From Linnemannia schmuckeri (taxonomy: Eukaryota; Mortierellomycota; Mortierellomycetes; Mortierellales; Mortierellaceae), in contig JANATG010000001.1 of the NCBI GenBank assembly GCA_029449235.1, positions 1,054,001 to 1,118,000 of the forward strand: 64,000 bases of DNA. Direction: 5' to 3'. Below, piece after piece: positions 11,395-23,661 of the stretch (its first letter is position 1; each line of letters begins with the position of its first letter). Made by a program: the position numbers and the translations under genes. The notes below the pieces were generated by a model. The model was not told the DNA's origin. It saw only the letters and a program-made list of their open reading frames with translations, and did not search any database.

Positions 11395-12380
11395 CTGTTC
11401 ATGTGTGTTGTTGTACCTGGTTGCTCTCCTTCTCTCCATTTCCTTTTGCTCCTCAACGAAACTCCCGTTTCCCCTTTACTCTCTCTCTCTTCCTATCGAT
11501 TTTTCTTTGCCCTCTTTTTCTTCTCTTCTGGACGGCGTGGCCATCTCGCCTTCTTTTTTTTCTTGTCTTTGTGCCACCAGGCACACTGTCATCCTGTTTG
11601 TTTTGCCACTCCCGTCCTCACTTCTTATTCACCCTTTTGTCTCGAGCCTTATCCAATTGTCCAGTTATTCAGCCTGTGTTGACTCGTTCCTTCTCTGTCA
11701 AACAACCACCACAAGAACAACAATTAGCATCCTCCTTAGGGAGGATTGTCCGTCGATGGCGAGGGCATAATAACAGGATCGGATTCTCTTCGGCGACTTT
11801 GCTCTTTGTCGTTTCCACCCCTAGTGATCCTACATGACATGCCTTCGTTCGCCCCTTTCTGTTTCCACGCTTCTCTTTCGTTGTCTTTGTTTGGTGTTGT
11901 TAATCTTGCTCTTCCTCCCCTTTTGCTGCTGTTGTTGTTATTGTTGTGCTTTCTTGTACACAGCCCATTCAAGCACGACACAACAACGGATGTCATCCTG
12001 CCCTTATTTTTTATTTGCTATTTGTTATCGACTGTCTCCTTTTAATACGACACACTCTTGCGTGTTTGTGTGTCTCTGTCTCTTCTCGTTCAAGTGGTGT
12101 TGACCGGACCTTCGCCCGTCGTGCCCTCCACCCTCTCTCGCCTCAATTGTCCTCGCCCTGTTCACTGTGAATAATGACAGAGAGAGGGGGAGAGTGTGTG
12201 TCTGTTTTTGGATGATGATGGCAAGTGCAGTTGCTTCACTGTCGTTTTATTCTATGTGCTTAGTGTCAGCCTGGTTGCTGCAAGCCTATGTGTGTGTGTA
12301 TGTGGATGCATATGTGTATATGTCTGCCCAGTGTCCTGTCATCAGGGACTTTCTCCCCATGCCCTATTTCCCTTTCTTTT

Positions 12381-12381
<1 letters not shown>

Positions 12382-12420
<39 letters not shown>
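12382..12420 (+). repeat. poly(T) tract in pyrimidine-rich leader
   Basis: About 39 T residues, followed by roughly 180 bases of nearly pure C/T leading towards the Hsp70-like gene. Confidence 0.85.
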
Positions 12421-12658
12421 CCTTCTTTCTCTTCTCTCTCTTCCTTTCTTCCTTTCTTCCTTTCTTCTTTTCCCTTCCTCTTTTATCTTTCTGCCTCTTC
12501 CTCCCTCCCCCTTCTCCCCTTCCGCCCGCTGCCCCTTCCACTCCCCCCAACTCAGCTCAGCCCTCCTCCACATACCCTCTCACTTTCACTCTCACTCTCA
12601 GACGCCTAATCACCTCGCCTTCTTTCCTTTTATTAATATTCGCTGATTGTTGTCCACC

Positions 12659-14937
12659 ATGCAACATCAAGTCTTCAACCCCAGGGACTACCCTATTGTC
12701 ATGGCCATCGACTTTGGCACCACATTCTCGTAGGCAACGCTACTTAGACTATTATGCAGCTCTCTTTTTATCCTTGCCACTGAGACCTATTGGCTTTTTT
12801 TTATTTTATTCCACAACCGGAACGTCCTTTTTGTTGCTTATTCGCTCGTTGGTCGTTATCTGTCGACTTGTCTCGGGGCAGTGCGAAGTAGAATTGGCTA
12901 GGCCTCTCCACCCCGCCATCTTCAGGGCCTTCGGATCCTAATATTAGCTTTTCTTTCTTTTTTTTTTTTTTTTTTCCACCGTTGCCCTTTTTATGAAATA
13001 GAGGATGTGCCTATGCCTATGCTCAGGACGACAAGGAGGTCATCGATATCACCTCATGGTAAGAGTTAACCACGATAACAATAACAATAAGAACAAGCAA
13101 CGCCATACAGACACCAATTCATATCATTATAGAAACAACAGCCGTTTTTACCTCTGCGCCGTGCTGTGTATTACATCTTTCAGCTAGGCCTCCCTGAGCA
13201 TTCGAAAATTAATCGTGGATGCGTGTATTCTCGCCGTTTTTATTTCCTCTTATTTCCAACGTGCGCTAACCATACATAGGCCAAAGCAAAGCATTCAGTA
13301 CCCAAAGACCCCTACCCTGAACCTCTATAAGAAGGATGACCCCGAGCACAAGCTGGTTACCTGGGGTTGGAAGGCAAAGCTGGAGACCCTCAGACCTTCG
13401 GCAAGGCACCACACCTTGCTCTACCAGTACAAGCTCCACCTCGACGAAAACATGCAAAACTCGCCCCTGGAGGTCGACATCACTGTCCTCGAAGCCATCT
13501 CCCACTACCTCGAGGCCTTCCACGAGTACGTCGTCGGCGAGATCATGCGTGGATTTGCTAAGAACTTTCAGCGTGACCATTTCAGATACTGTCTCACTGT
13601 GCCAGCAATGTGGTCCGACAGAGCCAAGAATGTAATGCGTCAAGCCGCCGTCAAGGCCGGCCTTATCAAGGAGAGCGACCATCCTGATCGCCTCATGTTG
13701 ATCTCTGAGCCCGAAGCCGCCGCCCTGTACTGCGAGCGCAAGTGCGACCAATTCGACCTCGGACACGGCGACCGCTTCATGATTTGCGATGCTGGTGGTG
13801 GAACCGTTGATTTGATCGTCTTTGAGATTGCAGTGACAAGTGCTGGACGTCGACTCTCAGAGGTGACAAAGGGTCACGGTGCCTCCTGCGGTTCTGTTTT
13901 TCTCGATCGCCACATGCGTCGCCTCTTGGATCAAAAGTTTGGTCACCATACCGCCAACTTTCCCGCCAATATTATTCCCAACTTGGTCGACACCTTTGCT
14001 GATGCAATCAAGCCGCAGTTTGACGGCATCGAGGATCAGTTCCTGTTGCTCCCTGCCAACAGGTGCTTTGAAGATTTGGAGGATCCCGAGGCCATTGGTA
14101 TCGATGACGGCTACCTGGTGTTGACAGCGGCAGAGCTGAAAGAGCATGTCTTTGAGCCTGTTGTCAAGGATGTTCTTTCGCTGATTCAGGAGCAGTTGAC
14201 TCAGGCAGGAAACTGTTCGGCCATCTTCTTGGTCGGAGGGTTCGGATCCTCGAGCTACCTCTATAGTCGTGTCAAGGCTCAGTTTAGCTCACAGGTCGGA
14301 CTTATTTCCATCCCTCCCCGTCCCGAGTTGGCTGTTGTCCGTGGAGCTGTTTGCGTCGGATTGAACCCTCGCGTCGTCACTTCGCGTATTGCCCGTCGTT
14401 GCTACGGTATTTCTTCGGATCAGCCTTTCGAGAAGGGCAAAGATCCTTTGGCCAAGCGCAAGTTCGAGGTGAACGGTGTCTGGTGCATTGACCGTTTCTC
14501 GCCCTACGTCAGAAAGGGCCACAAGGTCAATGTGGACGAGTGTATTTCGCGTGAGTTCTCGTTCACAAAGTACTCGGAGGCGCCAGAGGATTACAACATT
14601 GCCCTATACGCTACCGATATGGATGGAGACCCACCACGCTATACAACTGACGTTGGTGTATCCAAGCTTGCAGATATCCCCATCCCATGCCCGCACGCAC
14701 CCTCTTCTCGCCTTGGATCCATGGTATGTTTTGCTAAAAGTTTTCCTATGATATTTCTGAAAGAAGAGATAGATGTGCTTTTGCTGATCAAGCCTGTGGA
14801 CTTTTCAACAAATCATCCAATAGGTTAAGGTTAAGGTGAACATGCATGTCGGATTGAACGAGATCAAGGCCGAGGCTGTTGTTGGCGACAAGGTCTACAG
14901 TACCATCCTGCAGTTCGATGCAGTCGACACTTTCTAA
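12659..14937 (+). CDS. HSPA12-like Hsp70-family ATPase
   Basis: Four exons: 12659-12729, 13002-13058, 13280-14723 and 14824-14937, total 561 residues; all junctions are GT-AG and frame-exact. The first two exons are tiny, and the nucleotide-binding signature is split across the first junction: AIDFGTTFSG spans residues 16-25. The second phosphate motif DAGGGTVDL starts at residue 213, and the adenosine motif LVGGFGSSSYL lies near 360. This spacing and the divergent C-terminus, lacking a canonical substrate-binding domain and EEVD tail, fit the HSPA12 branch of the Hsp70/actin superfamily, which is expanded in many early-diverging fungi. Probably a cytosolic ATPase with an unknown client. It is not a classical SSA/SSB chaperone. 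An AATAAA follows 60 bases after the stop. Confidence 0.88.
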
Positions 14938-15449
14938 ACTATCTATCTTTTCATCCATGCTGTCTTTTTACAGTTTTTTCTTTAAACATCGATGTCGAAT
15001 AAACTACCACTATTTTTTTTTTCCCCCTGTTTTTTTTAGAATCTCATGAATCCAAATTTACAGACCTATAACCTCCATATTTATAAACACCATAATATAA
15101 AGTATTTTATTTGTGGGGGTTTTTTAATTTTAGTTTATGACGTGGCCAAGAATCACGTGCGGCCAGCCTTCTTTCACTTTCACACAACCCAAAAAGGGCG
15201 CCAAACAGCCATGGGGCATCTTCGTTTGCCTTCGCCCGTCAGCCATACTTTTTCATTTATTCACTTTACTTTCATCTACTTGTATCTTTTCGCAGGTGAA
15301 GCCTGTTCTTTTGGCAGAGCCCTAACATCTGTTCAAGGAAATGCTCTTTTTCAGCTTCGACTTTGAAATGCAGCTCATCTTAACACAATCTTTTTGTATT
15401 ATTTGACTTTTACTAGTGTGAACCGGAGACACCACACGGATAGCCAATT
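14938..15449 (+). other. intergenic between the Hsp70-like gene and TMF
   Basis: 3' end of the Hsp70-like gene, then A/T-rich sequence and the TMF promoter. No coding signal is seen. Confidence 0.5.
14998..15003 (+). terminator. polyadenylation signal of the Hsp70-like gene
   Basis: AATAAA 61 bases after the TAA stop. Confidence 0.5.
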
Positions 15450-18400
15450 ATGAGCAGCTTCTTTGGTACTTCTAGCTCAGGCTCCGGCTCCAATGCCAAC
15501 GGATCATCTTCCAACAACGACAGTGGTGGTGGAAGCAGTGGCGGTAGTGGTGGTGGAGGCTGGGGTAGTTTTCTAAAGCAAGGATTATCGTCAATAGAGT
15601 CTAAAATCGACATGGTCCTCGACATCCAAGTCCCCATCCCTGGTGGAACAACGGGCACCTTGACCTCATTTTCGCCTCACGCCAATGTCTTACCGTCAAG
15701 CATCACCGGCGCTTCTACAATCAAGGATATTTCTCCGAAACGACAAGCTTCACCTCAGGTCCCATCGGCCACAGCCCAGGGTGTCGTACGGAACTCTCAA
15801 GAAGTAAACAGGGATGACGAACGTAGCAAGCAATTGACGGCTCGCAGAAAAACCAGCACGCAGGACTTACGGAAATCCATGGTCAGCGCAAAGGCGTTGC
15901 AGGATGATACCAGCAGGCGGAGCAGTAGTCAGAATGAAGATATGGTTACCGTCGATCCCTTTACGGGCATGGTGACAACAGCCCCTGGTGTCAAGCGCAT
16001 GTCGACACCTCCCGTCAGTTCAGGAATGAGTGCGAGTGCCGCTGCTGCTGCTGCTGCTGCCAACAGGGAGCGCCTGGAGCAGCGGATGAGAGGTATCTTT
16101 AAGAAGCCGACAGACTCTCCCCCGACCACTCCACCGCCTTCAAAAGGAGCCTCGCCTTCGCCTTCGGCTAGGAAATCGGAGTCAGCAGATATCGACGCTA
16201 AAGAAGACGACTCAACACAACAGGGCGATGCGGAGGAAACAGAGAGCAAGGTCACCTCAGCCAAGGCCGAAAAGCTTGCACAGGAGAGTGAAACAGAAGA
16301 ATCGACAGTGATACAGGAAGACAAATCCGAGCAGAAATCAAAATTATCAGTACCGGCAGCATCAACGCCAGACGACGCTAATACCGCCAAAACAACTAGC
16401 GCCGACAAGGGCGCTGACAACGGTGACCTGGAGAAGGCTGTAGATGATGCTGTGGATGAGCAGGAATCGGTGTTTAAACCCTCTAACATTGTAATGACAG
16501 GAGGCACGGATGTTAATCCCACAGCAGAGACAGAGGTCAAAATACCCATCGAGGAGACCATGAAGGTACCCGAGACTGAAGCTACCACTGAGTCATCCAA
16601 TGACCAAACTCATTCAGTTAAGAATGTCGAAGTTCAAGGAACACTGTTGCAGGAGGAAGCGCAGGAGACCACCCACGGTGAAACTCTAGCAAAAGTTGAG
16701 ACTCCAGCTACACCAACCGAGCATAACTCAACTCGTACCTCCTCTGAGGTAGCTGTTGCCGTCCCCTCCCCTGACGATCGACCCGATACCCCGCTCAGCA
16801 CTGCTGAGTCTGAGCAGGCAACAATGGACGCCGTAAAGGACGAACCAACCACAACCTTATCGCCCACCAAAGACACCATTCATACCGAATCAGCAATAAA
16901 AGCCGTTTCCTCCGCTGCTGATGAAAACCCACTCAAGAGGGTCCTGGACCAACGCGAGGAACAACTTTTCAAGGTCATGCAGGAACAATCGGCGCTTATC
17001 GAGAAGCTTCGCGACCTGGAAGATGCCAAGGCTGCTGAGGATGCCCGGAATGCGGTAAAGCTTGCGGGACTGGAGAAGATGATCGAGACGCAGAAGAAGG
17101 AGCTGGAGGTTGCCAGAGGGTCTAACCTAGCCAGCCAGCCAAAGTCAATCCAGAAGACCTTGGAGGAGCAGCGTGGACTTTTAGAGGAGAAGGACGAGCA
17201 GATCCGAGGATTGCTGGCAGAAGGTAACTATATCATGTACCTTGATTTGTAGCATTAATTCAACGAAGGTCAAACGTCAATTATTTATTTACGCAGGCAT
17301 TTATGGGGTATGTGTAAATAGGTGAGGTCCTTTCTAAGAAGGAGTTCAAGCATCTGACGACAATCAAGGCGCTACGGATGAAAACTATTGAGATGGAAAA
17401 GATTCATATGGACGCCCAAAAGAAGATGGATAAGGTTGTCGCAGATTGCTCCGAGGCCCAGTCCAAGGTGACCCGGCTAACCGACGAAAACAAGCAACTT
17501 CAAGGTATGCACTTATTTTGAAGACACCAGGTTTTGACGCTGTGGTAAACAACCTTTGAATACGTCTAATAGAATACTATATGTATATCTGGGAAAATAG
17601 AATCAGTCAGGTCGTTGCACGACATCAATCAGCGCCAGAATAAACAGGCGACCAAATTGGAGGCTGAACTAGTCCAACTTCGAGAGGACAAAGCAAATCT
17701 TCAGATGGGACTGGACCGTGCTTGGCAAGAACTGGCAGAGGCACGCAAGGCATCAGCAGAGTTGTCCAGTCAGACACACGCGGCCGCATTGGAGCGGGAG
17801 ATGAAGATGAACGAGAACTTGCACGAGCAACTGGATTCGCTCAAAGCCCAGCATGCAGCCGTCGAATCGAATCTTCGCCAGGATATCCAGGAGCTTCGGG
17901 TGTCATTGTCCAACCGCGAGGAGCTAGCAGGCGAGAAGGAAGACCAGCTTTATATGGAAATCAGGAGTTTGCAGGCACGTCTGGAGCAGAACGACCACGA
18001 CACGTATGAGCTTCAGGAAACCTTAGATGAAGCCCGTCGACCCCTTCTCCGCCAGATTGAGGTTCTCCAGAACCAACAAGGAGTTGCCAGCAGGAATTGG
18101 GACAAGGTCGAGAAGAGCCTGACACGACGTATCACCGAGGCTGAAGACAATACTACGAAGGCACAGGAGCGCGAACGGGCTGCTCGTGACAAGCTCGACG
18201 AAGTGGTATGTACATCAAATTGAATTTCCCGCATACAATCCTTTAAGCTCGCTGCTTGTGCTCTGGCTCTCATCCTCACATTGCACCATGAATTTGCACT
18301 TAACATACAGAAATCACAAATCATCGCTCTGGAGGCACGCCTGGAGACGCTGAGGATTGCAGACACACAACTACGGTCTGAGATGAACACTAACAAGCGA

Positions 18401-19355
18401 GCCTTGGCAGAAAAGGAGGAGGAGGCGCGTCAGGTACAAGCAGAGTTGAATCGCGAACGTCTGAACCGTGAGCGGGCTGTTGAGGAAGCCAAGGAAGATG
18501 TCGAGCGGAAATGGCGCCAACAGCAGCAGGCTGAGGTCGAGAAGCTCAAGGCTCAGATCCTGCAGCTTCAGCAACAACGCCCTACCCATTCTGGCAGCGA
18601 TGGCGATCTGCTGAGCGCTTCATTAGATTCTATTCATGCTCGAAGACCTTCATCGTCGTCGGTTGTTTCTGTCAACTCGCCCATGTTGAGTGGAGGGGGC
18701 GCAATGGCATCCAAGATGGCAGGTGTTCAAGGCAGGACCAGCTTCGAGTCGATGACTAGCCCTACCAGTCTGGATGGCATGGCGCCTTCGTTGTCCCGCA
18801 GCAGTTCGTCACATACTATGGCAGGTATTGGTGCGGGACCAGGAACGCCCACTATGGGACTCATGGGATTTGGTGGCGGTAGCAGCAGCAGTGCTGGACA
18901 AGCCGTTGCTATGGAGCGACTGAACACGATGGTCCGTCAATTGGAGGGTCAAGTCACCTTTTTGGCTGAGCAAGTCCGCTCTGCCAACAGGAACAAAGGT
19001 AACAGAGGCATTTTTTTGGATTACTTGCTTGATTTGCTCGAGGTATCTTTCTGTTGTGAGTCTGAAAACTAAAAGTTATGTATGATGGATAGATGAACTG
19101 TCAGACGAGCTGGTCAGAGTAACAATGGAACTGGAGGAACTCCAGGGTGCAGCGGCCAAGGTGCCTAATCTGGAACAGGAGTTGACATTGCTGAAGGATC
19201 GCCATAGGGCTGCGCTGGAGATGCTGGGAGAGAAGACAGAGGAGGTTCAGGAATTGAGGGCGGATATCCTTGATGTGAAGGAAGCCTACCGCGATCAGAT
19301 CAATGAGCTTCTCGCACAACTGGAGACACTGAGAAGGGCTAACGCAGCCCACTAG
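15450..19355 (+). CDS. TMF1: TMF/Sgm1-type Golgi coiled-coil protein
   Basis: Five exons: 15450-17223, 17322-17504, 17601-18205, 18311-18998 and 19093-19355, total 1170 residues; every junction keeps frame. The N-terminus has a Gly/Ser linker and then WGSFLKQGLSSIESKIDMVLDIQ, matching the amphipathic N-terminal segment of TMF golgins. Residues about 80-500 are Ser/Thr/Glu-rich and disordered. From about 495 on there is a long coiled coil, including the central LLRQIEVLQN block typical of the TMF family. The last 85 residues (VRVTMELEEL, EMLGEKTEEVQELRADILDVKE) match the family's conserved C-terminal domain. In yeast (Sgm1) and animals this domain binds Ypt6/Rab6 and tethers the protein to the trans-Golgi for retrograde traffic. 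Role here inferred from the family. Confidence 0.9.
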
Positions 19356-19594
19356 ATCATCCTTTTTCGTAGCATATTACCTAAGCATGGCAACTTCTTG
19401 TACAAAACATTGATCATTTGTTTTTATGCGGTGGGTTTATTGAGTAGGGGGTATGTTACAAATGCTGGATGAAGTTATGCTGGAGATAGGTATAAGGCAC
19501 AAGCCGCTAAAATGCAATGGGGATGGTGTGAGTGTTATGAGCAAGCCCTCGAGGAGGATAGAGCTTCCGACGAGACTTGGAGATGCTTGTTGTT

Positions 19595-19789
19595 TTAGCG
19601 GATGTAGGGTCCGACAGCGGCGTTGGACATGGTCTTGTTGAGGACGAGGAGGAGGGCCTCGTCGTGGGTCATTTTGACGCCCTGGTTGATGCGCTGCTCG
19701 TGGATCGAGTTGCGGGGGGTCTGGACAGGGGTGGTGGCGGCCGAGGCGGTCTGGTTCTTGGAGGACGAGGACTTGAAAAAGGAAGGCAT
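19595..19789 (-). CDS. small KTASAA-TP-QTPR-S family protein (64 aa)
   Basis: A one-exon minus-strand gene; function unknown. The N-terminus reads PSFFKSSSSKNQTASAATT, then PVQTPRNS, nearly the same as three genes within the next 7 kb. The C-terminal half is an amphipathic helix-like stretch (HDEALLLVLNKTMS) ending GPYIR; the neighbour at 20935 ends GPYIL. No signal peptide or membrane segment. The conserved block is basic and dense in Ser/Thr-Pro sites, so proline-directed phosphorylation is a reasonable guess. A perfect TATAAATA lies about 107 bases upstream of the ATG, with a CA-rich leader between. Confidence 0.78.
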   Translation of the reverse strand: MPSFFKSSSSKNQTASAATTPVQTPRNSIHEQRINQGVKMTHDEALLLVLNKTMSNAAVGPYIR

Positions 19790-19895
19790 CTTTGGTGTGT
19801 TTGTTTGCTTGTTCGGTGGTTGTGGTCGTGGTTGTATTGTTTGTTGTTGTGGTTGTGAGTGAAGAAAGAATGAGGAATGTGGGCGAGGCACTGGC

Positions 19896-19903
19896 TATTT
19901 ATA
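19896..19903 (-). promoter_or_regulatory. TATA box of the small gene at 19595
   Basis: TATAAATA on the minus strand, 107 bases from the ATG. The 17-base motif at 20031-20047 lies about 130 bases further upstream. Confidence 0.65.
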
Positions 19904-20934
19904 CAGAGGTGGAGGGGGGGGCACAAAGAGAGAGTTGAGCCAGGGCCCGACCGCGGTTGTTTGTCTATCTCGATGTCTAAATGAAGGATTGGCCAGGGCA
20001 CTGAAGGAGAGAATTAACAGATCGAGCCACATCCGCGTTTGCTTGCCACAAAGGGTAAGCAAAACAATAATAGCCTTGGCTGACAAGGAAGAAAGGGCGG
20101 GTAAAAGTGGATTGTGAAGAGGGGTGCTATTGAACTCTCTTGGCTATGTAAAAAAGGAGCGCAATCGTTTCCATATCTGACCATGAACAGCGCAAAAATA
20201 AGCGTTGAAAAAAAATAAAATAACTCGCTTGCCTTTACTCCGCTTGAAAGGCATGAAGAGAATGTCCAAAAGGAGCTCCCTTTCCTTCTTGTCATCTTCT
20301 TTTGCTCATTCTTTTTTTTCTTTTTTGCCAGCATCGTCAAATAGAGTGTTTGTTATTAACTGCGGGCGGGGGACGGGAGATTATGCTGGATCTGAATGGA
20401 GAGAACGTCGAAATAGACCGAAAGAAGTGGGACAGGGGATTGAATCCATCTTGCTTTTCGTGCTCAATATTGAGGGAGAGAGAGAGAGGGAGGGAGGGAA
20501 GGAGGGAGGTTGGAGGGAGGTTGGAGGGTGCGTGGCGACGATCCTGGACTGTAATGGCGGCATCCTTTTGCACGAACGATATTCTAATTGCGCGCATTTG
20601 TTTGTGTTTGGTGGCTATATATGGGTCTGTCCGATATGACCTTGTTGTTGTTGTTGTTGTTGTTGTTCTTATTGTTGCTATTGTGATGCTGCATAGACTG
20701 AATCGAATGTGAAGCGCGTTTGTTTGAGGCGACTATTATGTTTATTAATATGACGATATGATAGTTGGTAGCGGGGTGGGAGAGAGTATGGTACAAGTGC
20801 AGGTGGGAGGACGTGTAGCAGGCAGAGCGACGATCGTTTGGCATGCTTGGTATACAAGTAAGGATAGGAGGGACTTGGACCATGAATGTTTGCATGAACT
20901 TGATCGACAGACAGACAGACAAGAGTTGTATCTT
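19904..20934. other. upstream region between two small paralogues
   Basis: Promoter of the 19595 gene and 3' flank of the 20935 gene. It contains purine-rich GGGA repeats near 20470-20530 and a short GTT repeat near 20643-20667. No gene is supported. Confidence 0.5.
20031..20047 (-). promoter_or_regulatory. shared 17-base upstream motif, copy 1
   Basis: Plus-strand sequence ATCCGCGTTTGCTTGCC. It recurs with one mismatch at 21327-21343, in both cases upstream of the TATA box of a small paralogous gene and in the same orientation to it. A transcription-factor site is inferred. Confidence 0.45.
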
Positions 20935-21150
20935 TTAGAGGATGTAAGGGCCAAAACGACCGCCAGACATGGCCTTGGTCATGAGGTTGTGAAGCATCTC
21001 AGCGTCCTGGGTCTGCTTCATCTGCTTGGCGGTCATATCGACGGTGCGAGACTCTTCCATCGAGACACGAGGGGTTTGGGCGGGTGTCTGGGCAGGGGTG
21101 GTAGCAGTCGAGGCAGTCTTGTTCTTGTTGGACTTTTTGAAGAAGTTCAT
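20935..21150 (-). CDS. small KTASAA-TP-QTPR-S family protein (71 aa)
   Basis: A one-exon minus-strand gene in tandem with the copy at 19595. The N-terminus reads NFFKKSNKNKTASTATTPAQ; the TPAQ unit is duplicated before TPRVS, giving an extra TPAQ-TP step seen in no other copy. The C-terminal half (MLHNLMTKAMS, then GPYIL) pairs it with the 19595 product. Function unknown; no targeting signal. A perfect TATAAATA lies 121 bases upstream and the 17-base motif a further 50 bases upstream. The leader contains a 9-10 base AAACCAACA-type repeat (21190-21220, minus strand). Confidence 0.8.
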   Translation of the reverse strand: MNFFKKSNKNKTASTATTPAQTPAQTPRVSMEESRTVDMTAKQMKQTQDAEMLHNLMTKAMSGGRFGPYIL

Positions 21151-21270
21151 TCTGTGTTGTTGTTGGAGGGTGGGAAAGGTAGAGAGTGTGGTTGGTTTTG
21201 TTGGTTTTGTTGGTTTTGTTGAAAGAGAAGATGGGTTGCAGGGGATGGATGCTGTGAGGACGAGACACAA

Positions 21271-21278
21271 TATTTATA
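21271..21278 (-). promoter_or_regulatory. TATA box of the small gene at 20935
   Basis: TATAAATA on the minus strand, 121 bases upstream of the ATG. Confidence 0.65.
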
Positions 21279-21326
21279 CGGCTGTCGGGTCTGGCGGATC
21301 CCAGAGCGAGAGAAAGGGAAAAGGGT

Positions 21327-21343
21327 ATCCGTGTTTGCTTGCC
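21327..21343 (-). promoter_or_regulatory. shared 17-base upstream motif, copy 2
   Basis: Plus-strand ATCCGTGTTTGCTTGCC, one mismatch from the copy at 20031. Located 49 bases upstream of the TATA box. The core GCAAGCAA also occurs upstream of the 24709 gene (24374-24381). Confidence 0.45.
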
Positions 21344-22692
21344 TAAATATGGCGCCCAACCCCAGAGTCCAGACGGGCAGCCCTGGTGAGGATAGCCGCA
21401 GTTGGGTTTAGAGTCGCCAACCCCACCAAGCACTAGTTTATTCTAGCACCAGCGCGGCCTGACAGTCTAATTCGATTTGAATAAGAGACACACCGAGAGA
21501 TTTGAATCGGCTTGACTTGGCTTGACTTGGCTTGCATAGCCTGACTGACACTGGTTTTCTGAGTCCGCACACGGACGCGCTGTATTTGGTCATGAAAAGA
21601 ACGACTCAAGTTCAAGTTCAATATGAATGTTCAATGTTCAATGCTCAATCTAGCTCCACTTGAATATTTTGCAACACAGAGGCTCCAATTCAAGCAAAAC
21701 TGGACTGACTGGGCACCAAAAAAGAGAGAATGTGAAAGAGCCAACGCGCGCGAGAATGGAAAACGTGTGAAAGAAGTGGGTGAGGATGAGGTGAGTGGAG
21801 GGATGAGAATAAAATATAGGTGAGTGCAATATGAGGCTGGTCAGTCTCCGACACGACTCTCATCTCAAGAGTTGCCCCATCTTAAAAGCTGCCTTGTGGC
21901 GAGGAGTCTGCTTGATCATGCAAATTATCCACTGCTCTATGCATATAAGAAACAAGAAAGGCTTTAGCCCCTGAGGATATTTCTGGACACTCCTTGGCTG
22001 GCTGGGGAGTGGGTAGTGAAAGGAAGGTTCCTTTTAGACAATATCGAGACTGAGAGTGCGAGAGGTATGGGTTCGCCATGTACGTGGATGACATTAGAGG
22101 CTGCTCAGGAAAGATTCGTTGTTAGAGCCAACGTGTCTCTTCACGGCTATTCTTGACATTAAAAAAAGAGACTGAGGTTCTGAAGTGCATGTTGCTGGTT
22201 CTGAGCAAGCCCATTTGATTGTAGATCGTCGATAAACTCAGCAGACAACAAGCGAGATGAGATGATGAGAAGGTGAAGAAAGAAAGGAAGGAGTAATGGA
22301 GGAGGAGTTACGAACAACATTGGCACCCACAAAAGGGAGATAGTCAAGGGGAAAGGAAAGTGTCATCATTGTTGAATGTCGGCCAGTCAATCGATCTCGT
22401 TTTGTCCCACGATGAACCATCGACGAAGCGGTCTTTGCTCATCTGGGCACAGCTCTGGCAGTTGGTGGCAAATAAACAAAAGTACATACTTTGCTAGCAA
22501 AATACACGTACAAAGAAACAAGCAATCTGCCCGCAGTTGTTCCCCATTCTTTTCTATTGCATTACATCCCACCCCTCATGAGCCAATTTTTCACACTCCA
22601 CAACCATCAGCTTCAAGCTCATTACACCATGAAAAATATGAAAATAGGCGCTCCTTCCCCATCTAACCAAAAGAGTCCTTCCTTGTTTCTTT

Positions 22693-22710
22693 CCCCCCCC
22701 CCCCCCCCCC
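22693..22710 (+). repeat. poly(C) homopolymer
   Basis: About 18 consecutive C residues. Confidence 0.8.
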
Positions 22711-23661
22711 AGCCTTTCCCTTTGCACCACATCTGACCAGACTTTAGTAGAACATGCCAGACTGAAAATATTTTTCAAGCGGCAGCCAAAAGAGAAATCT
22801 CCGACTGAAAAATAATTCAGAGGTTGTTCCTCCTAGTTCATTGCATTTTGATCTATCCCTTCTTTCCATAGCCCTAGCATGGTATACTCAGTTTATTCAC
22901 TCAGTTAAACACCCCATCCAGATTCTTTTTCTTTTTCTCGAACGAATCCCTCGCTGCCAGAGGGCAACGTTCAAGTGCTGGGTTAGAAGATTCTAGTTCA
23001 CAGCGCTCTGCCTTGTATTTTTGCACAAAGCAAAAATGGGGATGATTCCTAAAAGAGGGTCTGATCACCTCATTCTCCAGTTGAGATGTAACGCTGTATA
23101 GACTGGGGGTAAACTGGGCTTCCTGCCGTTGAACGGCTAAAACAGTAAAAGTGACCTGGGAACCATTGGCTTGGCTAATTACTTTGTAAGGGCCTAGTTG
23201 GAGAAGACAAACGTGTCACCGCCATTACCTCTGCCACGGCTGGAGCGAGAAACGCGGTGGGCGTTTGTTGTTGTGGACAAAGTGCCTCAGCGGTCGATAT
23301 TTTTGGATCAAACGAGAACAAGAGGTGCCTGGCAAAATTAGAGAGAGAATGAGGCTGAGGAACTATGAGGTGGCCGCAGTCCATAGTCGAGGAAGATATG
23401 AATCAGACAAAAGGTGCCTGGAAGGCTCTTGAGAGAAGGCACTAGAGAGTAAGCGGGTTGGCGAGTGTAAGTAGTAAACAAACAACAAAGACAGACGACG
23501 CAGGATACGTGGACAGTGAACCAGGACGGCAACCAAAAGGAGAGGAATACTAGACCTTCATTTGCGTTCCTCCGTGCCTTGGAGGCACGACGTTATTTGT
23601 CGGTTTTCCTAAGTCAAGGGGGTGCTTGTAGGTGCCAGTGGGCATCATTTGTCGTTTGTTT

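Larger units (their letters stand above)
10615..12658. other. divergent promoter region with pyrimidine tracts
   Basis: Lies between the minus-strand coiled-coil gene and the plus-strand Hsp70-like gene. Just upstream of each gene the coding strand is a C/T tract (minus strand about 10640-10860; plus strand about 12362-12600). Between them lie a GTT microsatellite and short low-complexity frames. No gene is supported; the 247-codon plus frame at 11094 is driven by the GTT and T-rich tracts. Confidence 0.55.

Noticed and set aside
11094..11837. 247-codon plus frame
   Set aside because: Made of Phe/Leu/Val from T-rich and GTT repeats; no splice or domain support.
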